Shown one piece after another: positions 37,961-48,082 of a DNA stretch of 64,000 nucleotides. Position numbers and translations under genes: made by a program. A model generated the notes under the pieces. The model was not told the origin of the DNA. It did no database searches and worked only from the letters and a program-made list of their open reading frames with translations. The stretch lies in NCBI RefSeq assembly GCF_000219215.1, contig NC_015726.1, forward strand, positions 3,286,001 to 3,350,000, written 5' to 3'. The stretch comes from Cupriavidus necator N-1. Lineage in GTDB: Bacteria; Pseudomonadota; Gammaproteobacteria; Burkholderiales; Burkholderiaceae. How positions within the stretch are numbered: the first letter of the stretch is position 1; the number at the start of each line of letters is the position of its first letter.

Positions 37961-38037
37961 CGGGGTGTAGCTTAGCCTGGTAGAGCGCTACGTTCGGGAC
38001 GTAGAGGCCGGAGGTTCGAATCCTCTCACCCCGACCA
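37961..38037 (+). tRNA. tRNA-Pro (anticodon CGG)
   Basis: A 77-nt cloverleaf with encoded CCA. Acceptor arms are CGGGGTG and CACCCCG, the anticodon stem is CTACG/CGTAG around TTCGGGA (anticodon CGG, reading CCG codons), and the T arm carries GGTTCGAATCC. CCG is a frequent proline codon in this high-GC genome. A strong terminator follows at once. No integrase gene uses it in this window, although tRNA 3' ends are common attachment sites. Confidence 0.97.
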
Positions 38038-38042
38038 GATTT

Positions 38043-38078
38043 AAAAGGCCGAACCAACGTCAGTTGGTTCGGCCTTTT
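38043..38078 (+). terminator. intrinsic terminator of tRNA-Pro
   Basis: A 16-bp perfect stem AAAAGGCCGAACCAAC/GTTGGTTCGGCCTTTT with a GTCA loop, starting 6 bp after the CCA end and closing in TTTTGTCTTT. The A-run on the other side makes it usable for the leftward HTH gene as well. Confidence 0.9.
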
Positions 38079-38109
38079 GTCTTTCTGCCCCCTCCCGCCC
38101 TCCGGCAAC

Positions 38110-38430
38110 TCATCCCTTGATCGCCTTGCGCTGACGCTTGAATGCCTTCAGGTCGGCCGCGGAGAACAGCTGGCTACGCCCACTTCCGCATGAGGCGCCA
38201 GCTTGCCCGTCGCGCACCCTCCGCCGGAAGGTGGCAATTGAAACTTCGAGGTATTCAGCCGCCTCCGCGGCGGTGAAGTCTGCTTCAGCGAGGTGGCCAA
38301 AGACTTCCTCGTGCGAGAAGTTCTCGTCCTTGAAAGCCTGCTCGCCCGCCAGCGTGAAGAACTTGACGCGCTCCTGCGCGGGCATCTTGCTGACGGCCTT
38401 CATCAGGTCTTCTGCGGTCATGATGGTCAT
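38110..38430 (-). CDS. small helix-turn-helix (excisionase/MerR-like) DNA-binding protein
   Basis: 106 residues from ATG 38430, preceded by GGGAGAG. The N-terminal half is a helical region (KAVSKMPAQERVKFFTLAGE); the C-terminal half is an HTH_17-like domain: ADFTAAEAAEYLEVSIATFR, then RRVRDGQ and SQLFSAADLKAFKRQRKAI. Such domains occur in excisionases and antitoxin-like regulators. No partner toxin or integrase is adjacent. Lying between tRNA-Pro and pilB it could be a leftover of an element integrated at the tRNA. Confidence 0.65.
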   Translation of the reverse strand: MTIMTAEDLMKAVSKMPAQERVKFFTLAGEQAFKDENFSHEEVFGHLAEADFTAAEAAEYLEVSIATFRRRVRDGQAGASCGSGRSQLFSAADLKAFKRQRKAIKG

Positions 38431-38670
38431 CTTTCTCTCCCTCTCTCAAAAGGACACCACCCCGCGCGCAAGGCAGCTGCCTGAAACGCCCCTTCTTCCC
38501 CGCGCAAGTAGGGTTGCGCCCGTGTCGCGCAAACGCCAACACCACGCCCGCATCGGCTTTACAAAAAGTGACCCCGGCGGCAAACTGCCCCGATCCGGGG
38601 ACGTGGGTCCGTCCGCCCCCGCCTGCGTGGCATCCGCCACCGCCTAACCGCACCGCACAGCGCACCTGCC

Positions 38671-40401
38671 ATGACACTCGGTCTTGCCCTGGCCCAGAGC
38701 CGGCGTATCGCGCCCGCCCTGCTTGCTCAGCTGGAGCAGGCCGCGCGTGAAAAGCAGTCGCAGCTGATCGACGAGATCGTCGGCAGCGGCACCATGAGCG
38801 CGCACGACCTGGCGCTGTTTGCCGCGGACAAGTACCAGCTGCCGCTGCTAGACCTGGCCCAGTACAACCTGACCAAGGTGCCGCCGGCGCTGGCCGGCAA
38901 CCGTGAATTCCACGCGCACCGGTTGCTGCCGCTGGGCCGGCGCGAGAACCGGCTGGTGCTGGCGATGTCCGACCCGTCCAACCAGGCCGGGCTGGATGCG
39001 ATCAAGGAAAAGTACAAGCTGCCGGTCGAAGCGGTGGTGGTCGAGCACGACAAGCTGATGAAGCACGTGCGCTCCGCCGGCGAGGCCCTGGGCACGCTCA
39101 AGAACATCTCGCCGGTGCAGGCCGAGCGCAAGATGATCGAATACGATCCGGTGGCCGCGGCCGGCAACCAGCGCAACCGCACCACCGCCGACAATATCGA
39201 CGACGCCCCGGTGGTGCGCTTCCTGCAGAAGCTGCTGACCGAGGCCTTCCACCGCGGCGCGTCCGACCTGCACTTCGAGCCGTTCGAGACCTTCTACCGC
39301 GTCCGCTTCCGCGTGGACGGGGTGCTGCAGGAAGTTGCACGCCCGCCGCTGGATATCCGCGACAAGATCGCCACCCGCATCAAGGTGCTGTCGCGCTTGG
39401 ACATTTCTGAAAAGCGCGTGCCGCAGGACGGCCGCATGAAGCTGCTGATTGCCCTGCCCAAGGACAAGGACGCCAAGGAGACGGTCGAGCGGGCAGTGGA
39501 TTTCCGCGTGTCGACGCTGCCGACGCTGTTCGGCGAGAAGATCGTGATGCGGATCCTGGAATCTTCGTCCGACAAGCTCGACATCGACCAGCTCGGCTAT
39601 GAGCCCGAGCAGAAGGCGCTGCTGCTAGACGTGATCAAGCGCCCCTACGGCATGGTGCTGGTGACCGGCCCCACCGGCAGCGGCAAGACGGTGTCGCTGT
39701 ACACCTTCCTGAACCTGCTGAACCAGGGCGACATCAATATCTCCACCGCGGAAGACCCGGCCGAAATCCAGCTGCCCGGCATCAACCAGGTCAACGTCAA
39801 CGACAAGGCGGGCCTGACCTTTGCCGCGGCCCTGCGTTCGTTCCTGCGGCAGGACCCGGACATCATCATGGTCGGCGAAATCCGCGACCTGGAAACCGCC
39901 GACATCTCGATCAAGGCCGCGCAGACCGGTCACCTGGTGTTGTCGACGCTGCACACCAACGATGCGCCGACCACGCTGACGCGGTTGATGAACATGGGCG
40001 TGGCGGCCTTCAATATTGCGTCGAGCGTGCTGATGATCACCGCGCAGCGGCTGGCGCGGCGGCTGTGTACCTGCAAGCGCGAGGGCGAGGGCGAGATCCC
40101 GCGCGAGGCGCTGCTGGAGGCGGGCTTCCGCGAACAAGACCTGGACGGCAGCTGGCAGCCCTACCACCCGGTCGGCTGCGAGCGCTGCAACGGCACCGGC
40201 TACAAGGGCCGCTGCGGCATCTACCAGGTCATGCCGATCACCGAGGCCATGCAGGAGATCATCCTGACGCACGGCACGGCACTGCAGATCGCCGAGCAGG
40301 CGCGCAAGGACGGCGTGCTATCGTTGCGCGAAGCGGGGCTGCTGAAGGTGAAGCAGGGCGTCACGTCACTCGAAGAAGTGCTGGCGACAACGAATACTTA
40401 G
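38671..40401 (+). CDS. pilB: type IV pilus assembly ATPase PilB
   Basis: 576 residues. N-terminal MshEN/GspE N-domain (to ~160), then the secretion ATPase core with Walker A TGPTGSGKTVSLYTF, Asp box STAEDPAEIQLPGINQVNVN, Walker B-like RQDPDIIMVGEIRDLET and His box TGHLVLSTLHTNDA. A zinc motif of four Cys lies in RRLCTCKREGE and CERCNGTGYKGRCGIY. It powers pilus extension at the cytoplasmic face. It heads the pilB-pilC-pilD group. Confidence 0.96.
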   Translation: MTLGLALAQSRRIAPALLAQLEQAAREKQSQLIDEIVGSGTMSAHDLALFAADKYQLPLLDLAQYNLTKVPPALAGNREFHAHRLLPLGRRENRLVLAMSDPSNQAGLDAIKEKYKLPVEAVVVEHDKLMKHVRSAGEALGTLKNISPVQAERKMIEYDPVAAAGNQRNRTTADNIDDAPVVRFLQKLLTEAFHRGASDLHFEPFETFYRVRFRVDGVLQEVARPPLDIRDKIATRIKVLSRLDISEKRVPQDGRMKLLIALPKDKDAKETVERAVDFRVSTLPTLFGEKIVMRILESSSDKLDIDQLGYEPEQKALLLDVIKRPYGMVLVTGPTGSGKTVSLYTFLNLLNQGDINISTAEDPAEIQLPGINQVNVNDKAGLTFAAALRSFLRQDPDIIMVGEIRDLETADISIKAAQTGHLVLSTLHTNDAPTTLTRLMNMGVAAFNIASSVLMITAQRLARRLCTCKREGEGEIPREALLEAGFREQDLDGSWQPYHPVGCERCNGTGYKGRCGIYQVMPITEAMQEIILTHGTALQIAEQARKDGVLSLREAGLLKVKQGVTSLEEVLATTNT

Positions 40402-40480
40402 GGAAGCAGGACAGGCGGGGCAAGACACAACGTAAATACAAGACGCAGAACAAGCGTCATTTACATCGGGGGTCAATATC

Positions 40481-41752
40481 ATGGCGACGCGTGCACCAGC
40501 GGCGGGCGCCCGGACGGCGGCACCGTCACGGGCAAAATCAGGGAAGGGGCGCAAGGCACCCACCCAGTACATCTTTGAGTGGGAAGGCAAGGACCGCAAG
40601 GGCAAGACCTTCACCGGCGAACTGCGCGCCGAGAACCAGGCGGAGGTCACCGCCACGCTGCGCAAGCAGGGCCTGACCATCGTCAAGTTGAAGAAGCGCA
40701 AGGCCGCGCGCGGGCGCAAGATCACCGAGAAGGACATCGCCTACTTCACCCGGCAGCTGTCGACCATGCTCAAGGCCGGCATTCCGCTGCTGCAGTCGAT
40801 CGACATCATCGCGCGTGGCCACGTGAACCCCAACTTCACCCAGCTGCTGTCCGACATCCGCTTCGACATCGAGGCCGGCAGCAGCATGGCCGCGGCATTC
40901 CGGCGCCATCCGAAGTACTTCGATACGCTGTACTGCAACCTGATCGATGCCGGCGAACAGGGCGGTATCCTGGACTCGCTGCTGGAGCGCCTGTCGCTCT
41001 ACATGGAAAAGACCATCGCGCTGAAAGGCCAGATCAAGTCGGCGATGATCTATCCGATCGCGGTGCTGACGGTGGCCTTTGCCGTGACCGTGATCCTGAT
41101 GCTGTTCGTGATCCCGGCGTTCAAGGGCGTGTTCTCCAGCTTCGGCGCCAACCTGCCGGCGCCGACGCTGCTGGTGATCGCCATCTCGGACTTCTTTGTC
41201 CAGTACTGGTACCTGGTGATCGGGGTGCCGGTGGCCGCCATCTCCTTCTACCTGCGCTCGCTGAAGAAATCGGAGAAGGTGCAGCGCGTCACCGACCGCG
41301 CGCTGCTGAAGCTGCCGATCTTCGGCAGCCTGTTCCGCAAGGCCGTGATCGCGCGCTGGACCCGCACGCTGGCCACCATGTTCGCCGCCGGCACCCCGCT
41401 GGTGGAGTCGATGGAGTCCGTGGCCGGCGCGGCCGGCAACTGGGTCTACTACGACGCCACGCGCGAGATCGAGCAATCGGTGCGCATCGGCACCAGCCTG
41501 ACCAACGCGATGCAGGCCACCCATGTGTTCGACAACATGGTGCTGCAGATGACGCAGATCGGTGAGGAGTCCGGCGCGCTGGACAACATGCTGCTGAAGG
41601 TGGCGGAGTTCTACGAGCGCGAGGTCGACGATGCCGTGGCCGCGATCTCCAGCCTGATCGAGCCGCTGATCATCGTGGTGCTAGGTGTGCTGATCGGCGG
41701 CATGGTGGTGGCGATGTACCTGCCGATCTTCAAGCTGGGACAGGTGGTGTAA
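40481..41752 (+). CDS. pilC: type IV pilus inner-membrane platform protein PilC
   Basis: 423 residues with two GspF domains: IAYFTRQLSTMLKAGIPLLQ, then TIALKGQIKSAMIYPIAVLT, and WTRTLATMFAAGTPLVESME, ending with hydrophobic SLIEPLIIVVLGVLIGGMVV. About three transmembrane helices. It couples the PilB motor to pilin assembly. The N-terminal ~25 residues are Ala-rich and variable. 79 bp after pilB and 3 bp before pilD. Confidence 0.96.
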   Translation: MATRAPAAGARTAAPSRAKSGKGRKAPTQYIFEWEGKDRKGKTFTGELRAENQAEVTATLRKQGLTIVKLKKRKAARGRKITEKDIAYFTRQLSTMLKAGIPLLQSIDIIARGHVNPNFTQLLSDIRFDIEAGSSMAAAFRRHPKYFDTLYCNLIDAGEQGGILDSLLERLSLYMEKTIALKGQIKSAMIYPIAVLTVAFAVTVILMLFVIPAFKGVFSSFGANLPAPTLLVIAISDFFVQYWYLVIGVPVAAISFYLRSLKKSEKVQRVTDRALLKLPIFGSLFRKAVIARWTRTLATMFAAGTPLVESMESVAGAAGNWVYYDATREIEQSVRIGTSLTNAMQATHVFDNMVLQMTQIGEESGALDNMLLKVAEFYEREVDDAVAAISSLIEPLIIVVLGVLIGGMVVAMYLPIFKLGQVV

Positions 41753-41755
41753 GCG

Positions 41756-42658
41756 ATGTTGTCTGCGTGGTCTGCTTCTCCGTATCCGACCGGTGGCGCG
41801 CCGCTGGTGGAGGCACTGGCGGCGCTGCCGCCCGCCTTTCTGGTGGCTGCCGCGGCGCTGCTCGGGCTGGTGGTCGGCAGCTTCCTCAACGTGGTCATCC
41901 ACCGGATGCCGCGCATGATGGAGCGCGACGAGGCCAACTATATCGCCGAGCTGCGCGGCGACCCGCTGCCCCACCCCGGCCGCTACAACCTGATGGTGCC
42001 GCGCTCGGCCTGCCCGCATTGCGGCCACGCGATTGCACCCTGGGAGAACGTGCCGGTGCTGAGCTACCTGTTCCTGCGCGGGCGCTGCTCGGCATGCAAG
42101 GCGCCGATCAGTGTGCGCTATCCGCTGGTCGAGCTGGCCTGTGGCGTGCTGAGCGCGCTGGTGGCGTGGCGCTTCGGCCCCGGCGGACAGGCCCTGGCCG
42201 CGCTGGTGCTGGTGTGGGCGCTGCTGGCGCTGACCATGATCGATGCCGATACGCAACTGTTGCCGGACCAGATCACCCTGCCGCTGCTGTGGCTGGGCCT
42301 GCTGCTGAACCTGGGCGGCGTCTTCGTGGCGCTGCCCGACGCCGTGATCGGCGCGGCTGCCGGCTACCTGGTGCTGTGGACGGCCTACTGGCTGTTCCGG
42401 CTCGTGCGCGGCAAGGAAGGCATGGGCTTTGGCGACTTCAAGCTGATGGCGGCACTGGGCGCCTGGTTCGGCTGGCAGGCGCTGCCGGCGCTGGTGCTGC
42501 TGTCGTCGGTGGTCGGCGTGCTGTTCGGGCTGGCCAATATTGTGCTGCGCCGCCAGGAACGCGACACGCCCTTCCCGTTCGGACCCTTCATCGCGCTGGC
42601 CGGGGTGGTGGTGCTGCTGTTCGGCCCCGGCGTGCTGCCGCTGTTTGCATGGCCCTGA
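41756..42658 (+). CDS. pilD: prepilin peptidase / N-methyltransferase PilD
   Basis: 300 residues with about eight hydrophobic helices. It has the N-terminal methyltransferase part with zinc-binding cysteines in CPHCGHAI and CSACKAPI, and the aspartyl protease motifs LTMIDADTQLLPD and GKEGMGFGDFKLMAALGAWF. It cleaves and methylates prepilins and pseudopilins at the inner membrane, and could process the pseudopilins at 26.7-28 kb. The start ATG follows the pilC stop by 3 bp. Confidence 0.96.
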   Translation: MLSAWSASPYPTGGAPLVEALAALPPAFLVAAAALLGLVVGSFLNVVIHRMPRMMERDEANYIAELRGDPLPHPGRYNLMVPRSACPHCGHAIAPWENVPVLSYLFLRGRCSACKAPISVRYPLVELACGVLSALVAWRFGPGGQALAALVLVWALLALTMIDADTQLLPDQITLPLLWLGLLLNLGGVFVALPDAVIGAAAGYLVLWTAYWLFRLVRGKEGMGFGDFKLMAALGAWFGWQALPALVLLSSVVGVLFGLANIVLRRQERDTPFPFGPFIALAGVVVLLFGPGVLPLFAWP

Positions 42659-42721
42659 CGGTGTCCGACGATATCCGCTGAAGCTGGTATCGTTGCGGCA
42701 ACATCGTCAACAGAGCCTCAC

Positions 42722-43348
42722 ATGCTGGAAATCGGACTGACCGGCGGCATCGGCAGCGGCAAGACCCGCGTGGCCGACATGTTTGCCGCGCGCGGTGCCG
42801 CGATCATCGACACCGACCTGCTCGCGCACGAGATCACCGCCCCGGGCGGGCGCGCCATCCCGGCGCTGGTCGAGGCCTTCGGCCCGGCCTGCCTGCGCCC
42901 CGACGGCGCCATGGACCGCGACGCGATGCGCGCACTGGTGTTTGCCGACCCCGCAGCCAAGGCACGGCTTGAAGCCATCGCCCACCCGCTGATCCGTGCG
43001 CTGACCACCGAGCGCGCCCACGCGATCCGCGATGCCGGCGAGCATCCCTACCTGATCTACGTGGTGCCGCTGCTGGTGGAATCGGGCTCATGGCGCGAGC
43101 GCGTGGGCCGCGTGCTGGTGGTGGACTGCACCGAGGCCACCCAGGTGGCGCGCGTGATGGCGCGCAACGGCTTCAGCCGCGAGCAGGTGCAGGCCATCAT
43201 GGCCAGACAGGCCACCCGCGCCGCGCGCCTGGCATGTGCCGACGACGTCATCGACAACGACGGCCCGGTGGAGGCGCTGGTGGACCAGGTCGACCGGCTC
43301 GACCGCTACTATCGTGAACTGTCGGCGGCGGCCAGGGTCCATCCATAA
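42722..43348 (+). CDS. coaE: dephospho-CoA kinase
   Basis: 208 residues: P-loop GLTGGIGSGKTRVADMF, substrate region IDTDLLAHEITAPGG, YVVPLLVESGSW and the RVMARNGFSREQ lid. It phosphorylates the 3'-hydroxyl of dephospho-CoA, the last step of CoA synthesis. The pilD-coaE-zapD-yacG order is conserved in proteobacteria. Confidence 0.95.
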   Translation: MLEIGLTGGIGSGKTRVADMFAARGAAIIDTDLLAHEITAPGGRAIPALVEAFGPACLRPDGAMDRDAMRALVFADPAAKARLEAIAHPLIRALTTERAHAIRDAGEHPYLIYVVPLLVESGSWRERVGRVLVVDCTEATQVARVMARNGFSREQVQAIMARQATRAARLACADDVIDNDGPVEALVDQVDRLDRYYRELSAAARVHP

Positions 43349-43557
43349 CGCGCAACCCGGCGCGCCAGCGCATGGCATCATGCACGCGACATTGTCCTCG
43401 GCCCTTGTCTCGCATAGAATGCGCTGGAATATGCGGGGAAATCACCGCATACTGCCGGTAACCGCCTGCCATATATCGCCCCTTCCGGCATTTCCCGGGC
43501 CTCATTCTGCACCGGGCCGCTCCTGAAAGCGCCCGACGCCCTGCACGGACATTGCAC

Positions 43558-44316
43558 TTGATTCTGTACGAATACCCTTTCAACGAACGCATCAGGACAC
43601 TCCTGCGCCTGGAGGACCTGTTCGATCGGCTGGAATACTTTCTCGGCCAGGATCATGCCCACCAGCATCATGTCGCGCTGACCACGCTGTTCGAGATCAT
43701 CGACGTGGCCGGCCGCGCCGACCTCAAGACCGACCTGATCAAGGAACTGGAACGCCAGCGCCAGGCACTGGCGCCGCTGCGCGCCAGCCCGCAGATCGAC
43801 CAGGAGGCACTGGACGCCATCATCGGCGAGATCGAGCAAGGCATCGCCATGCTCAACCAGACCGTGGGCAAGGCCGGCCAGCTGCTGGCCGACAACGAGT
43901 GGCTGACCAGCATCCGCAGCCGCGCGATCATCCCCGGCGGCACCTGCGAGTTCGACCTGCCGGCCTACTATGCCTGGCAGCACCGCCCCGCCGAAGACCG
44001 CCGCGCCGATATCCTGAAGTGGGTACGTCCGCTGCTGTCACTGCGCATGGGCACCACCATCGTGCTGCGCCTGCTGCGCGAAGCCGGCCAGAGCGGCAAG
44101 GTGATCGCCACCGGCGGCAGCTACCAGCAGATGCTGTCCGGACGCAGCTACCAGCTGATGCAGGTCTACCTGGATGACTCGCTGCTGGCCTTCATCCCCG
44201 AGATGAGCGCCAACAAGTACATGCTGTGGGTGCGCTTTACGCAGCAGGACGGCGACCTGCGTCCGCGCTCGGTCGATGCGGATATCCCGTTCCTGCTGAA
44301 ACTCTGCAATTTCTGA
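43558..44316 (+). CDS. zapD: cell division protein ZapD
   Basis: 252 residues from TTG 43558 ([20 protein letters not shown]); a TTG at 43552 would add two residues. Conserved features are [40 protein letters not shown] and a C-terminal [13 protein letters not shown]. ZapD cross-links FtsZ filaments in the Z-ring. Both candidate starts are TTG, which may keep expression low. yacG follows 17 bp downstream. Confidence 0.93.
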   Translation: MILYEYPFNERIRTLLRLEDLFDRLEYFLGQDHAHQHHVALTTLFEIIDVAGRADLKTDLIKELERQRQALAPLRASPQIDQEALDAIIGEIEQGIAMLNQTVGKAGQLLADNEWLTSIRSRAIIPGGTCEFDLPAYYAWQHRPAEDRRADILKWVRPLLSLRMGTTIVLRLLREAGQSGKVIATGGSYQQMLSGRSYQLMQVYLDDSLLAFIPEMSANKYMLWVRFTQQDGDLRPRSVDADIPFLLKLCNF

Positions 44317-44333
44317 AGCCTGCGCTGAACGCT

Positions 44334-44522
44334 ATGCCTGCTGTCGTCAAATGCCCCACCTGCGGCACCGAGGTGGCCTGGGTGCCCGACAACAAATTCC
44401 GCCCCTTCTGTTCCGAGCGCTGCAAGCAGATCGATCTCGGCGCCTGGGCGTCCGAGAAATACGTGATTGGCGGCAAGCCGGGCGAAACCTCCGCCGACCA
44501 GCCTGAAGACGAGGACGACTGA
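44334..44522 (+). CDS. yacG: DNA gyrase inhibitor YacG
   Basis: 62 residues. A four-Cys zinc site ([25 protein letters not shown]) is followed by [12 protein letters not shown] and an acidic tail. YacG binds GyrB and limits gyrase activity. The tail DQPEDEDD is typical. It is the last gene of the pilB-to-yacG set. Confidence 0.93.
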   Translation: MPAVVKCPTCGTEVAWVPDNKFRPFCSERCKQIDLGAWASEKYVIGGKPGETSADQPEDEDD

Positions 44523-44553
44523 AGCGCCCTCGCCTTCAGCGCCCCCCCCTGGT

Positions 44554-46593
44554 TCAGTGCGCCGCCGCCAGCACGCGGCGGTAGAAGCCCACGCACACCA
44601 GTGCGAACACCGCCAGGCCCAGCCACTGCGCGGTCGCTTCAAACCCGGCCCCGACCAGCGCCAGCGGCGCATCCTTGCCCGACAGGCCGATCACCGCGGC
44701 CAGCATCACGCCGACCAGGCTTTCCCCCACGATCAGGCCCGAGGCCAGCAGCGTGCCGCGCCGCTCGGCATGTTCCAGCGCCAGCTTGACGTCGTCGCCG
44801 CGCGCGGTGGCGCGGCGGCGTTCGCTGCGCAGCAGGAGCCACGACAGCACCGCGCCCACCACCAGCGCCGAGCTGATGGTCGACGGCAGGTAGATGCCGA
44901 TGCCCACCGCCAGCACCGGCAGCCGCGCCGCGCCGCGGCGGCGGCGCAGCATCTCGTCGATGGCGATCAGCACCACGCCCAGCCCGATGCCGATCAGGAT
45001 CATGGTCCAGTTGAGCTGGTGGGTGAAGATGCCGGTGGCGATCGCGGTCATCAGCGTCGCCTGCGGCGCGGCCAGCGCCTGGTTGGGGTCCATGCCCGCA
45101 CGCGGCAGCGCGCCGGCGAAGCCATAGGCGCTGTAGAGCAGTTCCAGCACCGGCGGGATCACCGCGGCGCCGACCACGCAGCCGATCAGCAGCGCCACCT
45201 GCTGACGCCACGGCGTGGCGCCGACCAGCCAGCCGGTCTTCAGGTCCTGCAGGTTGTCATTGGCGATGGATGCGACCGCCACCACCGCCGAGGTGGTAAA
45301 GATCGCCAGCGCAATCGAGAACTTGCTGCCCTCGGGCGTGGCCAGCAGCCCGTCGGCCTTGCCCGCCACCAGGATCAGCAGCGACACCAGGATCACCGCG
45401 ATGATGCCGATGCCCGAGATCGGGCTGGCCGACGAGCCCACCAGCCCCGCCATATAGCCGCACGCCGCCGCCACCAGGAAGCCGAAGATAAAGGCGAATA
45501 CCACCGCGTAGATCACCAGGCGCCAGCGTGCGCCGCCATCGAGCGGCGCCGGCGCGAGGAATCAGGCGAATACCGTCACCAGCACCGCCAGCAGCCCCAG
45601 CATCACCAGCCCGATCCATTTGGCCGGCATATCCTGCTGCGTGCGCGGCATCTTGCCCTGCCCCGCCGGCCCGCCCTGCAGCGCGCCGAACGAGGCGCGG
45701 ATACCGTACAGCATCGGCCCGGCCAGCGACAGCAGCGTCCAGATCGCGGCGATGCCGATGGTGCCGGCGCCGATAAAGCGCGCCTGCTGGCTCCACACCA
45801 TGGTGCCGAAGGCCGACAGCGTGGCGCCGTCCGGGCGCGGCGTGATGGCCGTCAGCCACGGCACCGCGACGCCCCAGGTCAGCACCAGCCCGAGCAGCAT
45901 GGCCAGCCCGCCGACGATGCCGACCAGGTAGCCCGCGCCCACCAGCGCCAGCGAGAAGCCCATCGACAGCCTCACCACCGAGGCCCCGGCCGACAGCCAG
46001 AAGTTGGCGCCCTCGGCCAGCAGGCGCAGCCCGCCGGCGGCAAAGCTGAACAGCCCCGCCACCAGGCCGCCGGCCATCAGGTCGGCCAGGCCGGTCGCCT
46101 GGGGCTTCTGGCCCGGCGCGGCCTGGTCCGGCGCGGCGCTGCCCACGCGCAGGATTTCCGCCGCGGCCACGCCCTCCGGATAGGGCAGCTCGCTCTGCAC
46201 CACCATCGCGTGGCGCAGCGGGATGCTGAACACCACGCCCAGCATGCCGCCGGCCGCGCAGATCGCCAGCGTCTGCCAGAACGGGAAGCCCTGCCAGTGG
46301 CCCAGCATCACCAGGCCCGGCAGGATAAAGATGATCGACGACAGGGTGCCCGCGGCCGAGGCCTGCGTCTGCACCATGTTGTTTTCCAGGATGTTGGCGC
46401 CGGGGAAGAGCCGCAGCACGGCCATCGAGATCACGGCCGCCGGGATCGCCGACGAGAAGGTCAGGCCGACCTTCAGGCCCAGGTAGATGTTGGAGGCGGT
46501 GAACACGACCGTGATCAGCGCACCGAGGATGATGCCGCGCAGGGTCAGTTCGGGCAGGGAAACGTCGTCGGCGATACGATCGACACGTAGCAT
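44554..46593 (-). pseudogene. OPT family oligopeptide transporter interrupted by an in-frame TGA
   Basis: From ATG 46593 the frame encodes an OPT permease: LTLRGIILGALITVVFTASN, SELPYPEGVAAAEIL and many hydrophobic helices. A TGA at 45562-45564 follows LAVLVTVFA. The same frame continues at once as FLAPAPLDGGARWRLVIYAV, then YMAGLVGSSASPISGIGII, DNLQDLKTGWLVGATPWRQQ and so on to 44554. The whole is 680 codons, the usual OPT length, so a single nonsense change (TGG to TGA would fit) has split it. ATG 45516 could restart the second half, but two half-transporters are unlikely to work. Confidence 0.85.
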
Positions 46594-46687
46594 GCAGGTT
46601 CCTTTCCTGTGGATCAGGGCCTGGTCAGGCCCTGGCGGCGCGCAAGCGGGCGCCGCGGCCGCTTGCCCGACAGCAGGAATGGCAGGG

Positions 46688-47134
46688 TCAGCCGTTGCCC
46701 GATTCCTCGGCCAGCCACTCCACCACGGGAATGGTGGCCGGCAGCAGCGGCCCCACCGTCACCGGCGTGCGCTGCCACGAGAAGGCCTGGCCTTCGCGGC
46801 CGACGGGGTCGCCCCGCCAGTCGGTGACCTTGCAGAAATACAGCCGCACATAGGCGTGCGGGTAGTCATGTTCCAGGATGTGCCAACGCTCGCATTGCGT
46901 GACATCAAGACCCAGCTCTTCATGCAGCTCGCGGGCGAGTGCCGCCTCTACCGACTCGCCCGGCTCCAGCTTGCCGCCTGGGAATTCCCAGTAGCCCTCG
47001 TAGGGCTTGCCGGCCGGGCGCTGCGCCAGCAGGAAGCGTCCGTCGGGCTGCACCAGCACGCCGACCGCCACCTCGGTCACCTTGCGCGGCGGGTTGCCAC
47101 CGGTCTGCGCGGGGTTCTGCGTGGCCGCGCTCAT
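46688..47134 (-). CDS. mutT: 8-oxo-dGTP diphosphatase MutT-like Nudix hydrolase
   Basis: 148 residues from ATG at 47132-47134, overlapping the stop of the DUF815 gene by 4 bp. The Nudix box is GGKLEPGESVEAALARELHE followed by ELGL, and WHILEHDYPHAYVRLYFCKV follows as in MutT. It removes oxidised dGTP from the nucleotide pool. Position near argJ and secA is that of housekeeping mutT in betaproteobacteria. Confidence 0.92.
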   Translation of the reverse strand: MSAATQNPAQTGGNPPRKVTEVAVGVLVQPDGRFLLAQRPAGKPYEGYWEFPGGKLEPGESVEAALARELHEELGLDVTQCERWHILEHDYPHAYVRLYFCKVTDWRGDPVGREGQAFSWQRTPVTVGPLLPATIPVVEWLAEESGNG

Positions 47135-48036
47135 GCCTTGGCGTCTCCGGCGACATCGGCAATATAGGGCTTGCCATGCTTGCCGCCCCAGTCGCGCGCA
47201 AACTGCCAGGCCACGCGGCCCGAGCGCGAGCCGCGCTCCAGTGCCCACACCAGCGCGTCTCCGCGCGCCGCGGCGATGTCCTCGTCGGTGCAGCCGAAGT
47301 GCCTGAGCCAGTGGCCGACAATGGCCAGGTACTCATCCTGCTTGGGCGGGTAGAACGACAGCCACAGCCCGAAGCGCTCGGACAGCGAGATCTTCTCTTC
47401 CACCACTTCGCCGGGATGGATCTCGCCATCGTCGGTGTGGCGGTAGGTCTCGTTGTCCTTCATGTACTCCGGCAGCAGGTGCCGGCGGTTGGAGGTGGCG
47501 TAGATCAGCACGTTGTCCGACTGCGCCGCCACCGAGCCGTCCAGCGCCGACTTGAGCGACTTGTAGCCCGACTCGCCCTCTTCGAACGACAGGTCGTCGC
47601 AGAAGATCACGAAGCGCTCGGGGCGCTGCGCAACCAGCTCGACGATATCGCCGAGGTCGCCCAGGTCATCCTTGTCCACCTCAACCAGCCGCAGCCCGTC
47701 CTTGACGAAGGCATTGAGGCAGGCCTTGATCAGCGATGACTTGCCGGTGCCGCGCGCGCCGGTCAGCAGCACGTTGTTGGCCGGCAGCTTGCCCACGAAC
47801 TGGCGCGTATTGCCGACGATGGCATCCTTCTGGCGCTCGATATTCTTCAGGTCGTCCAGGTGGATCGGCGGCAGCTGGCGCACCGGCTGCAGGTAGCCGA
47901 TATTGCCGAACAGGCTCTGCCGCTTGCGCCAGCGGAACGCCACGGCCTCCTGCCAGTCGGCGTCGCTCAGTTGCGGCGGCAGCCATTGTTCGAGTCGGGC
48001 GAGGAAGTTGTCGAGGCGGGCGGCGAGGTCAGACAT
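47131..48036 (-). CDS. DUF815 family AAA ATPase
   Basis: 301 residues. Walker A is LLTGARGTGKSSLIKACLNA and Walker B FVIFCDDLSFEEGE, followed by YATSNRRHLLPEYMKDNETY and RFGLWLSFYPPKQDEYLAIV. This is the DUF815 P-loop ATPase, conserved in proteobacteria beside mutT; its target is unknown. The gene overlaps mutT by 4 bp. Confidence 0.9.
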   Translation of the reverse strand: MSDLAARLDNFLARLEQWLPPQLSDADWQEAVAFRWRKRQSLFGNIGYLQPVRQLPPIHLDDLKNIERQKDAIVGNTRQFVGKLPANNVLLTGARGTGKSSLIKACLNAFVKDGLRLVEVDKDDLGDLGDIVELVAQRPERFVIFCDDLSFEEGESGYKSLKSALDGSVAAQSDNVLIYATSNRRHLLPEYMKDNETYRHTDDGEIHPGEVVEEKISLSERFGLWLSFYPPKQDEYLAIVGHWLRHFGCTDEDIAAARGDALVWALERGSRSGRVAWQFARDWGGKHGKPYIADVAGDAKA

Positions 48037-48082
48037 GGCAGGGGCGATGACAGTAGAGGGTTGGCTTATGCCAATTGTTTTG

